DNA of 56,273 nucleotides from Priapulus caudatus (Eukaryota; Priapulida; Priapulimorpha; Priapulimorphida; Priapulidae): NCBI RefSeq assembly GCF_000485595.1, contig NW_014578002.1, positions 28,412 to 84,684 of the forward strand, read 5' to 3'. Shown piece by piece: positions 1 to 10,729 of this stretch (position 1 is its first letter; each line of letters starts with the position of its first letter). The notes under the pieces were generated by a model. It saw only the letters and a program-made list of their open reading frames with translations, ran no database searches and was not told where the DNA came from. The position numbers and the translations under genes were made by a program.

Positions 1-41
1 TTTCATTCTTTCTTTCTTTCTTTCTGTCTTTCTTTCTTTAT
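1..41. repeat. (CTTT)n microsatellite at window edge
   Basis: This is an imperfect tetranucleotide CTTT run with one G interruption. It ends in a short AT-rich tract. It is simple repeat with no coding content. Confidence 0.9.
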
Positions 42-419
42 ATATAATTATAAATATATAAGTATTGCCCCCAACGGAAGTAAAGCTGGCGCTGCATTAG
101 CGTAGCCTGGAGTTATACTACTATCGTCGCAGTCTAAATGGTAGGATAATGCTTTTTAAGGTCGTAATGTGCTCGTTCTGCCGCCCGTGTTATTATATAG
201 CGATTTACAGAGTATCTTATTTAACGTCAAAATCGAACGCTCGTCTTGATGTACGATCCATACATAGTCCATTTTAAACCTATCTGTCGCATTGTGTGTT
301 GTCTCGTTGTTCTTTTACATAGTTCCGTAATCACAAAGTGTGTATTTATCACCACATGTCATAGCCATCCGTGAATATCGCGCGACCGTATCTTGCGGTG
401 CTGAGTGCTATATCACCTG

Positions 420-530
420 TCCGTGAGTGATGTCACTCTGCCCCCTCACAGCGTGACGTGCGTACGCTCTCAAATGACGCTCCGGCAAGAAGCACGGTAT
501 AAAGGCGGCAAGATAGCAACCTGTCGACAT
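420..530 (+). promoter_or_regulatory. candidate core promoter of gene 1
   Basis: A TATA-box-like TATAAAGG lies at 498-505 in a locally GC-richer stretch. About 240 bases downstream a consensus-like splice donor (CACG followed by GTGAGT, donor at 747) could end a non-coding first exon. The first coding exon of gene 1 follows after an acceptor at 2811-2812. This is an inference from motif order. No cap-site data can be seen. Confidence 0.35.
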
Positions 531-746
531 CAAGTAGTAGGGCATATTCTCCGATTCAGCTGGACAGTGTAACGCATTATCCTATATACATATTAATACA
601 TACTCGTAGTGTAATTTGCCTGCGAATGAAGAGGATTTTTATGACTGAGGAGCGCGCTTCTATGTGTGTTGTGTGGTTTTATTCTGCGCAGACTTAGTAG
701 CAACAAGAAGAAGAAGTAGAGAAAAACGTACTGACAATAGGTCACG
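528..746 (+). other. possible 5' non-coding exon of gene 1
   Basis: The stretch lies between the TATA-like box at 498 and a GTGAGT donor at 747. The paralogue (gene 2) has a similarly placed donor at 21845, also preceded by ACG, which supports a shared non-coding first exon. Start and extent are inferred. Confidence 0.3.
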
Positions 747-948
747 GTGAGTTAAAATACAAGTTCTTTCATTATTGATACATTTTATATAATCTAATCT
801 CCATGGTAAAACGGATAGAAAGTACACACACATATTTGGTATCAATATACCGGTATATAATAATCGTTTATCCCGATATCGTGCTTAAATATTTAGATAA
901 CACGAGACAACACGAACGGACTTGTTTGCCTATAATAACGCTAGTGAT

Positions 949-970
949 ATATATATATATATAGAAAGTG

Positions 971-1013
<43 letters not shown>

Positions 1014-1038
1014 CGGACAGACAGACTGACAGACAGAC

Positions 1039-1075
<37 letters not shown>

Positions 1076-1553
1076 TGATAGATAGATAGATAGATAGATT
1101 AGATAGTAGATAGATAGGATAGCTAGACTAAATAGATGAATAGATAGATAGATAACATAGATAGATATAGATAATTAGATAGATAGATAGATACCATAGA
1201 GATAGATAGATAGATAGTAGATAGATAGAGTAGATAGGATAGTTAAATAGATAGCATGATGGATAGATAGATAGATAGATAGAGTAGACAATAGAAGATA
1301 GATAGATACGATAGATCGATAGATAGATCGCAATAGATAAATAAGATAGATTAGATAGATATGAAAGATAGATAGATAGATAGATAGATGAGATAGATAA
1401 ATTAAATAGATAGATAGTTAAAGATAGAATAGATGAGTAGATAAGATAGATAGATAGTGAAATAGTAGAGAAGTAATAGATAGATACGATAGATAGATAG
1501 ATAGATAGATAAGATATTGATTGATAGATTAGATAGACTAGATAGATAGATAT

Positions 1554-1646
<93 letters not shown>

Positions 1647-1666
1647 CCGATAGATAGATAGATAGG
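949..1666. repeat. TA / GA / GACA / GATA microsatellite block
   Basis: The block runs in order through (TA)n, (GA)n to about 1009, a short GACA run, then about 600 bases of GATA units with many single-base interruptions. The interruption density is lowest at 1555-1645, where the array is almost perfect, so this part is probably the youngest. The long Tyr/Ser/Ile open frames on the minus strand here are translation of the repeat, not a gene. Confidence 0.95.
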
Positions 1667-1759
1667 CGCAAACGAGTGGCATTAGTACTAATTGCATATA
1701 TTTCGACTATTCCTTTCGACTCTAATAGCAAATAGTTGCTTGTTATCTCTAACAGATCA

Positions 1760-2810
1760 CCTAACAGACAAATTTTGTAGCTAGTAGCAACATGTGAATA
1801 TTCTCCTCATTGTGTAAACAAGTTGTCGAATCGGGCACACGTATAAAGCAGGTACACACATAATTAAGGACACCCGCCAGAACACCCGACAGTGACAAAT
1901 GTGAAGTCCATGAGAGAAAGTAACAGTTCCCATTCATCACTCTCACAGATAGTAATTCTTCGAGGCCTTTATTGGATGTGTCGGCGTGCAGGCCCGTCTA
2001 AAGGGCAGGCAGTATAGAAGTCTACTCAGGGTTGATTTTATTGCCTGATCTCATAGATTTACACTGATCCAAATCATTATAGTGGTAGGCATTTTCAGCC
2101 TTCTTAGTTCATTTATGCTACATAGATCCACAATAACGCAATGCATTGATTACGTGAGGCTTAATAGGCGTGGGAAAATGGAAGTAATAATTCGCTGCAT
2201 TATCATGGATTACCTAGGGAGAATTCAATCACGAAACCATCATACCAGAAACTTGGTTTTCAGAGGGTGCTAATGTCATACACTAGCCTATCTGCTAACA
2301 TACACACCAATTTCTACATTACTGCAAGCAATGATATAGATATCATATAATGCAGGTCAAGTAGATGCAGTTTGTCTCGACTTTTGGATAGCAGTTGATA
2401 TAAGTACCCTGCCGCCTGGACATCGGCGGGAAACCCGCAGTGGGTAGCCGAAGCAGGCGTAGTAATTAATAAGGAACGACAAATGAGCAATGGCAAATGA
2501 GTGTTGTACAGGACATCGCACAGTATTATCGACATGAACACGGACTACCTTAAAGGACATGCCCATGGTGCCAAACACCGGTTCTCGTAGTCGTAGACAC
2601 ATTTAACGACGCATTACCTGGTAAATTGGGTAAACTAAGCGTTTTGCGTGGAGCGGCAGTAGCTTTGACAAAACAGAAATTGATACAAATGTATTTAATT
2701 GTGCAAATAGAAGAAGAAATACGAGAGTAACGTAATTCATCAGGCATGTGAACTAAACTGGATTACAACTAATTATGTGTGTAAAATCTAACAACTAAAC
2801 TACATCTTGC
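1760..2810. other. non-coding stretch upstream of gene 1 coding exon
   Basis: Only short open frames without domain signatures or splice context are present. It is interpreted as the first intron of gene 1, between the donor at 747 and the acceptor at 2812. Confidence 0.4.
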
Positions 2811-2847
2811 AGGTTGGATCACTGTCGACTCCTTTCGTCAGCTGAAA

Positions 2848-3367
2848 ATGGTCATCACGCACGTGATGGTCGGTGCAATTTGTCTTGCAGGGTAAGAATC
2901 TAGCTATGTGCGTGGGCACTATATTTCTGGGCACGAGTTTTTCTATACTGACGGTAACTTGGCAGAGTGTGGAAAGATTACCTATTCGCGTTGGCTCTTG
3001 TTCATTGGATAAGAACCTACACAGCTTTTATTAGTTTCATTTCTTGTTAGTTTCCTGTACCTCTTCATTGCGCTGCCACACAGACTTATCTAAATTATTT
3101 TATATTTTAGGCTTAACTATGCAAGTGGAGAAGGAGTAGGGTATGGCGCTCCATACATAGGTGTTCATGGCGAAGGTGTATTCTCACCAGAGAATGAGAA
3201 AAAGCCGCTGGACTACGGTATAACCTACCAAGGCTGCTTCCAATTCTCAAACGACTTCATAATGGCAAGCTATAGACGCATAGACGCGTACAATCTCAAT
3301 CTGAAGTGTGCCATTGCCTGCCAGTATTGGGGTGAGATCTTGTACGATACCCTTTCTTTAATTAGGC

Positions 3368-3403
<36 letters not shown>

Positions 3404-6285
3404 AGAGAGAGAGAGAGAAAGATAGCTAGATTAATCGATTGACATTAAAGGGAACTCCAGTTATTTCTTATAAGAAGCCTTCTCTATAAATATACGCACA
3501 TGCTACAGTGCGTTTAATTTCGCAGTGTAAACCCTTTAGACAGTTAGATTACTTCTTTGATTAACAACGTTAATTGATAAGCCCGTATTGAGTATAAGAG
3601 GGGACGTACACATCGTTACCGTATTAATATTTTCGTCATTATATCGGTGCAACGCTATACAAGTTATATATGTACCATGACTCTAGCTGGGCCGGGGTCA
3701 GTGCACGATAGCTTCTCTAGCGGGTTTTTGACGGAAGTGCAACATCAGCTCGTCACAAATTAAGCAGTCATAGTGAAACGTTCTGCTAGGCGGTTACTTG
3801 TGTGATAGATGGAGGAATGCCAGTCATGGGTACTTTCGAACATACCTGTCACGTTCGTTCTTCCGTAATAAATTTGTTCGTACATAAACAATACAATGCG
3901 AACGCTACCACTAAGTCTTGTGTTTCAGACTAGAGGCGCCGCATAAATCACCAGTAAAGTCGTAAATGATGCAGGTAAAATAGGAAATTGGTTTGTTTGT
4001 AGTCGACTAATTTTTTCAATATTCATATAATCGCAGGTATTTAGTGGTATCGATGTTTGTTTATCTGCAGGCTACATCTTAGCGCTAACTGCCGAGGATC
4101 TGTGCGTTTGCTCCAACGACTTGCCCTACACGGTCTACATCTCCAATCTTGCGGGAGCAGGAAGTCTGTGTGAAAATACGTGCCCTGGCGTAAAGGCCTC
4201 GAAACAGTACAACTGTGTGAAGGACGAGTGTTGCGGTGGAGACCAGGACTACAAACATACGATTTTCTCGGTGTATTCTACCGGAAGTGAGTGAGCCAAC
4301 ACATTATTCTGGTGATGCAATGCGGTTTCGCGTTATGTAGGGAAGAAAGTTTGTGTGGATTAATTCAATAAACCTCAATGAAGATTTTAATGCAAGAATA
4401 AAACGCCGCGAAGTCGGTGTCTCATAAGGCATTAGCGGCACCCTCACAAGCACATCAATGGCGAACACGTCTGCGATGAAATCTTCATACTAAAGCAGGC
4501 GGATTTGTTAAACCAACTTTATCATAATTGTGATAATCGTAGAAGATTTTAATCGACTGTGCTGTATTTCTGTGACTATTTTCCAGATGTTGACGTCTAC
4601 GCGCAGATCAAGCGACGACTATACAGGTCGCTGACACTTGAAGGCAGACTCAATCACCTCTTTGGTAAGCGATTATAGTGCTGGCCGGAGGGTTACTATG
4701 ATGACGCGGAAGGGTACGTCGAAGCGACAAACGACATTCCCTTTACCTTATTACATCGACGCGATGCATTAGGGAAGTGAAAGTAAACGAAGACGCGTTT
4801 ACGATCAAGCAGGCGGGGTCATAGATAGCTAGTCAGCGGCTTGTTCGCTTGCATTTCAACCCGGCAATGCCTGTGGGTAAACGCGACAGCTCGCCTAGCA
4901 AACTAGTCTGCTTTGTTACCTGAGTCCGCAAAAGGAACGCCGGTGCAGTGCAGTGCAGTGCAGTACAGTGCAGTGTAGAGCAGTGCAGTGCAGTGCAGTG
5001 CAGTGCAGTGCAGTGCAGTGCAGTGCAGTGCAGTGCAGTGCAGTGCAGTGCAGAGCAGACAAGCGAGCACGTAGATTGAGGGGTTGTATTGCCTATTTGA
5101 GACGTGATGTCTTTTCGATTCTATTACGGGTAAAGGCCTCCTATAATAAGATTTAATTTGCATATACCATAGTGTGTTTGCTAATTAATGTCACTGATCA
5201 TCTATTACTATTGGACTGGTGAGATCAGTACATCGTACATGTAATGCGTGAGACTATGACTAATGGTTAGTGATATATGGCAATATTTTATCATTATTGT
5301 GGTTAAGTAAAGAGCAATACCAAAAATAAACAATCGCATCCGTAATACACCCAGAGATATTCCACACCGAGATCACCATGCTTGTAATATTTTATAAATG
5401 CTGAACGACAAGATTAGCAGAGAGTAAGTCAGTTATACCCAACGCCAGAAGTTTCCAAAATGTATTTTTATTCAATATTTTGTTCAGTGCAATTCCGCGT
5501 GAAAACTAAAATGGAACAAGAAGAATATCAAACGGGAAATGATCACGGTTTTGTAATCATGGCGATGGTAACGGTAAGGTTACGGTAATGCTAACGACAA
5601 GGAGACAACCATACGAATTTTTGTGAAAATACAGAAAGAATTAAAATAAAAGATGATAAAAATTATGCAACGAGATAAATAAGACATGCTTAGGCCTAAT
5701 TCCGAGAAAAAGATTTACGGAAAAAACTTTATAAATTTTATCAGAATGCAAATAAACGTTTGTAAATTAGGAAAGGGTAACGATTATGCAAAAATTGGAA
5801 TTTGAATACCATAGAACTATCAATAGAGTAGCGGAAATTCGAAAAATTGAAGCTTTTTTCCAGCTAGAATTTAAGATGAGATCGTGCTATACGTCTGAAT
5901 AACGACAAGCGTTGCGAGTGAATAATATCATTGTTGTTGTTTGATGTAGGCTCCCACGTATGTCCAGCAGCAGGGGGCTACGGGTACGGGAACCAAGGAA
6001 ATATTCCTGCAGGTAAGACGATTAGATGTTATGACTTTCGTGCTATAACAAGCCTCTATTTGCTGTCGGCATCTTGATCTAAGTCGGTGATGATAGTTTG
6101 TTCTATGTATGGCTAGTATCTAGAAGAAAGTAGATCGAATTATTTAACCGATCGCTTGATAGATCAGTAGATCATCAATATAAAACCTATTAAGCTAAAT
6201 AATCTATTATTTCAGGCAGACGTTAGTACTTTTAATCATTGATAAAATAAAAGCAGACATGCGCATACACCATGCGACGCACACA

Positions 6286-6317
<32 letters not shown>

Positions 6318-6397
6318 CACACACTTCACACACACACACACACACGAACTACACACACACAACACACACACACACACACAACACACACGCCCACGCA

Positions 6398-6436
<39 letters not shown>

Positions 6437-6463
6437 ACACACACACACGCACACACACAGCAC

Positions 6464-6504
<41 letters not shown>

Positions 6505-6853
6505 TTAAGACGAGCTAGAAAGCCTACTATATCAGGATGATTAATGACAATTATCATTTATTGACAATCATCATCACTGATTATATAATTTCATCATCAC
6601 TTTATTACATATATATTGTGTGTGCCTGTGTATGTGCTGTGGTGCTGTGTGTGATGTGTTGGGTGTGTGTGTCGTCGTCGTGCGCGTGTGCGTGTGCCGT
6701 GGCGTGTGGTGTGGCGTGTGCGTGCGTGTGCGTGCGCGTGGCATGTGTGTTGCTGTGCTGTGTGCCGTGTGGGCGTGTGGGGTGTGTGGCGTCGGTGTCT
6801 CGTGTGTGTTGTGTGTGGTTGTGTGTGTGGTGTGGGGGTGTGTGTTGTGTGTG

Positions 6854-6884
<31 letters not shown>

Positions 6885-9800
6885 GTGTGTGTACATGATG
6901 ATGAATTGCTCAAATAAATGATAATTGTCATTAATCATCCTGATTATATTACGCTTTTTCTAGCTCGTTTAATCTCGCTGGTGGTGTGTTGTGGCGTGGT
7001 GTTGTGTGTGTGTTGTGTGTGTGTGTAGCGTGTGTGTGTGTTGCGTGCCGTGCGCGCGTGTGTGGAGGTGTTGTGTGTGTGTGTGTGCACGCCCTGTGGT
7101 GTTGTGTGTGTGTGTGATATGTGTGTGTGTGTGTGCTGTTGTGTGTGTGTGTGTGTGTGCGTCTGTGGTGTGTGTGTGTGTGTTGTGCTTGTGTGTGTGT
7201 GTGCGCGGCTGCGCGCGCGCGCGCGCGCGGTGCGTGTAAGAGAGAGACACAAAAAAGAGTACCACTCGCATTTATTTTGCTACGCTATTTTCCCAGAACA
7301 TATTGAGATGGACCTGTACGGCATAGAGCTTCACCTTGACAAACTGACCCGAGTGTTGAAAAAAAATGTGCATCCTTATTACGAGGCTGTGCCTCTTGGA
7401 GTGTACGACGGACAACTGGATAACACTGATTCACCTTACCCAAGCACGCTGATTAAGTTCTACGAGATAACGGGTACTGCTCTATTCATCATTACAATAA
7501 TACAATGCATTTTCGATATTCATCAAATCTATTTAAAAAGCGCAGAATTTTCGACGTTTGTATCGGGTGGGAGGGGGGTAAAACAACAGTTTAGTTTGCA
7601 GTACATAGCATATTCTATAGCAATGTATTTTCTGCAGATACGTACGAGGATTCTTATGGTACGGACACGGGCATATCGCGTGACATCGCCGTTTCAGCAG
7701 GCGCAGATCCAGACAGACAAGTCTACGCGTTAGGGTTGCCAGGAAAGGTAAAACTGCGTTGATAAAACTTGCTTGATTTAAGCTGGGTTCACACTAGGGA
7801 AAAGTCGACGAGTTGATGAGCTTTTCAACGTTCTATCGACCTTTCTATTGGATGTTCAAAGTTTTTACGTTATCGACCGCGAGTCGGCAAACGTTTCAAC
7901 ATTTGACCCGCAGTGCGCGCGGGGCGACGTGGATAGATGGATAAAACTCGCTGACCAAAAGTTGAGAAAATAGAACATGTTTTAATCTCTTAATCACTTA
8001 GTTGCTATCAACTTGTTGAGCGCTCAAATTTTACGTTTATATGTCGATTTTTGGTCGATTAGTTGAAAAGTTGATCAGCTCGTCAACTTTTCAACAGAAA
8101 TTTGATAGTGTAAACCCAGCTTTACATGCCTAATTGACTTATACGCCTCAGCGAGATATCCCCGCTCCTGTGATTCAACACTGACTGACCGCTGCTGTGT
8201 TACGATGGTATGGCAATCGTTTGGACACAGCCTATACGTGTGTGCAATTATATTTAAGTGTTTTCATGACGATGCAGTTACTCAGCTAATATCTAACCTC
8301 ATCTTTCAATTGGTTATCATTCTGCTCGTCCCAAACAATGTTTTAAATTGTTCCGTGCTAGCACTAACAACCTCGCATGTGGCATTATTTACGGGTAAAC
8401 CTAAATGCTTGTCGTATTAATGTAAGAAAAAATCTAAGAGCGCGTGTAAGAGTACTTCTATTCCTTAGGTAGGTTGAAATGCGGGGGAACTAGGTCAATG
8501 TTTAAATAATGGGACCTCGCAGAAAATGGGATTTTCTGAGCTTCGCACAACCCGTGCTCTCTGAGACTAGAGAGCTGTTTAGGGATAATTCCACGAAGAT
8601 CTATAGATATTGCATGTCTGTTCCATTATCTAGAACACATCGCAGAACAATTCCGTTACCCTAAGTTTTATATCTGCTGTAATTCACAGGTCGCTGCCTC
8701 GTTCTCTTCGGACGCGGCAGAAGGAAAGTCGTTTTCCTCATCGTACTCACATGCCGTTGCTGTGGAGATTACTCAGGGCATCGAGGTTGATACGGAAGTG
8801 CCTGAAGGCCATACAGCAATGATCAACATGTTCCTGGAAAAAGACATCTACGTCATCAAATGGAGAGCGCAGTTCTTTACTGCCGGGTTCGCCAAAATCA
8901 AGTGGTGTAACCGGTAAGTGATTTTAACCGTACCTACGTTTATAATTACCTCACCGTGTGTTGATACAGCATTGGTACAAACGCGTAAATGGGGCGGTAT
9001 GGTATATTCCTACTACTCTCCTACTAGTAGCCCAACTAATTGATCTTCCGAGACAACGACCGACCGTAATATTTTGGACGAAAACGTCGTGTTGCACAGT
9101 ATCAATGTAGCAACTTCGACTAGCGTTAGGATGAATACGTCGGTATACGTATTTAATTCAAACGCAAAAACGTGCTACAAAAAAACTATAATCAACATCA
9201 CAAGCGTTTATTATAATATATTTGATAAGAAAATGTATAAAAAATGCTATGCTATTTAAATAGCACAAACCACTATTATCTCAATTTACTTACTTCTACT
9301 CTAAAACTGGTTAATCGCTTATAATTAACAGCGTTTTTTGACATGGCACTGCTGTCACACGAGAAACATTATCTACGCTTATGATCGACTGTCTCTGAAG
9401 TGACGCTCGGTAATATCGTTTAGAAATATGAACGCAAGTTTGCAATAGCTCATTAAAAATATTTTCTCCAAATTATCTGCTGTTATTGAATATTACGGTC
9501 GGGCAATGTCGCTGCAGTGAGCGTGGGCTTCAAGGTTGCTGTGAATGGGAATCTTGCGATTACAGTAGCATTTGAGAAAGGCACTCGCGATCTTTCATGC
9601 ATGGTTATTGCATACATCTACCCGTGTAGCACTTCGCACCGCTACATGGACCTGTTGTGGGGCGAGGGCTACGTAGAGCTAGTCATAAAGCTGCGAAACT
9701 CGCGTGTGCACGCAGTCGGGCCTCTGTACATGATATATAGATACGTGTAAATGCTTTCATATCGAACTACGCCTGGTTACCTTGGTTCCGGAACGATTAC

Positions 9801-10258
9801 TGTGGAGTTATCATGATGTGTTTCACATAATATTTTGTGTGATAAGAGAGTGAACGTAGTTGATGTGTTTATGGTGTTACAGGTGGGCAACAGTACACAT
9901 CAGTCAGCTTCTTGACCAGCGAGAACGAGAGTTCTTCGCCTTTGGCACGGCAAAATATCACGAGCGCTACCAGTGGGTGGGCAAGGTAACGTTCTACGAC
10001 AAACACGGCCACCAACTCGGCCCAAAACCAGAGCTGGGAGAAGAAGGCAATTCCTTGTCGGAAACTGAAGAACCCCTAGATGCCTTTCGCGAACTAGCGG
10101 CGCCACCTACCAGACGGCACAATACCCCTATATTCGATCAATTACGCAGGTTTCGAAATCGGGGCCCCAAGTCCGGTAGGGTAGTTTACTCACCAGAATC
10201 GAGTGAAACAGAGGGTCGCCACCGTGGGCCCGTTATTAAGGAATTAAACGTAAACTAA
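2848..10258 (+). CDS. Gene 1: secreted WSC-domain protein with putative aerolysin-like beta region
   Basis: Nine coding exons can be read: 2848-2891, 3111-3331, 4071-4286, 4587-4664, 5950-6012, 7297-7473, 7638-7747, 8690-8913 and 9883-10258. All junctions are GT-AG. Lengths sum to 1509 nt, one frame of 502 residues plus stop, which strongly supports the model. Residues 1-15 are a short hydrophobic signal-like start (MVITHVMVGAICLAG). Exons 2-3 encode a WSC-type domain: YQGCF, KCAIAC, GYILAL, LCVC, CENTCPG, CCGG and a closing FSVYSTG. Exons 4-7 are linker with a charged LHLDKLTRVLKK segment. Exon 8 has a Ser-rich stretch (SFSSDAAEGKSFSSSYSH) followed by alternating beta strands around EVPEG and WRAQFF, a pattern seen in aerolysin/ETX-MTX2/natterin-type pore formers. 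Exon 9 holds FFAFGTAKYHERYQWVGKV and a charged Pro/Arg-rich tail. The WSC assignment is good. The pore-former assignment is inference; another beta-sandwich is possible. Intron 5 carries a long palindrome and intron 7 a MITE. Confidence 0.8.
3368..3420. repeat. (TA)n(GA)n microsatellite in intron 2 of gene 1
   Basis: About 17 TA units are followed directly by about 8 GA units, just after the exon 2 donor. Confidence 0.9.
4942..5055. repeat. CAGTG pentanucleotide tandem array
   Basis: About 22 tandem units of CAGTG have a few substituted units near the 5' end, in intron 4 of gene 1. Because 5 is not a multiple of 3, all three frames stay open on both strands, giving spurious Cys/Thr/Leu-rich and Ala/Val/Gln-rich open frames. 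Confidence 0.95.
5160..5940. other. AT-rich intron 4 sequence of gene 1
   Basis: The stretch is AT-rich with short GGTAACG-type near-repeats around 5560-5600. No coding signal or transposon ends were seen. Confidence 0.4.
6282..7236. repeat. large imperfect palindrome with CA arms and GT arms (intron 5 of gene 1)
   Basis: A (CA)n tract at 6282-6503 is followed by unique sequence 6504-6580 (ACGAGCTAGAAAG... GGATGATTAATGACAATT...). The unique part reappears as its reverse complement at about 6893-6978 (AATTGTCATTAATCATCC ... CTAGCTCGT), followed by a (GT)n tract at 6978-7236. The centre, 6610-6890, is GT-rich. The arms therefore mirror each other around roughly 6740. It lies wholly within the intron between exons 5 and 6. 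It may be a real cruciform-forming repeat or a foldback assembly product. Confidence 0.8.
7781..8121. mobile_element. MITE with 17-bp TIRs and TTA target duplication (intron 7 of gene 1)
   Basis: The left end reads AGCTGGGTTCACACTA. The right end is its reverse complement with one mismatch (TAGTGTAAACCCAGCT). Both ends are flanked by TTA (7778-7780 and 8122-8124). The 3-bp TWA-type duplication and 341-bp length fit a PIF/Harbinger-like non-autonomous element. Inner sequence is also partly inverted (GTTGATGAGCTTTTCAAC against AGTTGATCAGCTCGTCAACTT). No transposase is present. The superfamily is inferred from the TSD alone. Confidence 0.65.
9518..9750 (+). CDS. candidate alternative terminal exon or unknown ORF in intron 8 of gene 1
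   Basis: A 77-codon open frame ends in TAA at 9748-9750, preceded by a CTGCAG acceptor-like site ending at 9517. Read from 9518 in phase 1 it would join in frame to any of exons 2-6 of gene 1, which all end in phase 1. Joining to exon 8 (phase 2) gives a stop. The product has a hydrophobic/beta pattern with two Cys (LSCMVIAYIYPC), a WGEGYVELVIKLRNSR segment and an aromatic C-terminus (YMIYRYV). I do not recognise the family. A weak likeness to secreted beta-sandwich C-terminal strands is not enough to name one. No counterpart was seen in gene 2. It could also be a chance ORF. Confidence 0.4.
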
Positions 10259-10261
10259 TTC

Positions 10262-10420
10262 GTCTTTCACGGAGATATAGCTCAGCGATTAAGGTGTGAC
10301 GCTTATACCGTCACGGCAGTGACAACTTATGACGATGCTAAGTATTGGCGAATTCTCAGGTATCCCCAATGTGAAAGTTAAGGCCGCAAGGCGGAAGGTG
10401 GCGCTGTGAGCTTAATGGGC
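10262..10420 (+). other. possible tRNA-derived SINE-like head
   Basis: Downstream of the gene 1 stop, ATATAGCTCAGCGATTAAGG resembles a tRNA D-arm / A box (TRGCTCAG...). No good B box (GGTTCGANTCC) follows at the right spacing and no acceptor stem can be paired, so it is not a functional tRNA. A worn SINE is the best, weak, guess. Confidence 0.2.
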
Positions 10421-10637
10421 GTGACCTGTGGGCTAATGACGACATTTTCCCCTGTCAATGAGCTTAATCACCTGAGCAGCTATGTTCAAGAACGTCTTCC
10501 TGATGACACGTTCATTTATAAATGTAACGTGACATGCATACTAGTAATGTATTTTTTTCCCATCTCAAACTTGCCTGAGCTGCGTGGATAGGGTTAGAGA
10601 ACAAGGTCATTTTATCGTTTACCAAGCCAGGCCTTAT

Positions 10638-10726
10638 CTATGCTTCTAACCAAGCGTCATTATTTTCTATGCTTCTAACCAAGCGTAATTATTATCTATG
10701 GTTCTAACCAAGCGTCATTATTATCG
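10638..10726. repeat. three tandem copies of a ~32-bp unit
   Basis: The motif TCTATGCTTCTAACCAAGCG plus an AT-rich CATTATTAT spacer occurs three times head to tail with small changes (one copy has GGTTCTAACC). It is a short minisatellite in the 3' flank of gene 1. Confidence 0.8.
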
Positions 10727-10729
10727 TAA

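Noticed and set aside
1128-1731. Long Tyr/Ser/Ile/Leu open frames on the minus strand
   Set aside because: Translations of GATA repeats; no unique sequence or splice context.
6207-7252. His/Thr and Cys/Val open frames on both strands
   Set aside because: CA/GT dinucleotide arrays read in different frames. The apparent 233-codon frame at 7032-7733 is repeat translation running into real exon 6.
10640-10726. CRISPR-like repeat-spacer pattern
   Set aside because: Only three units, spacers are AT-rich and near-identical, and the context is eukaryotic; it is a minisatellite.
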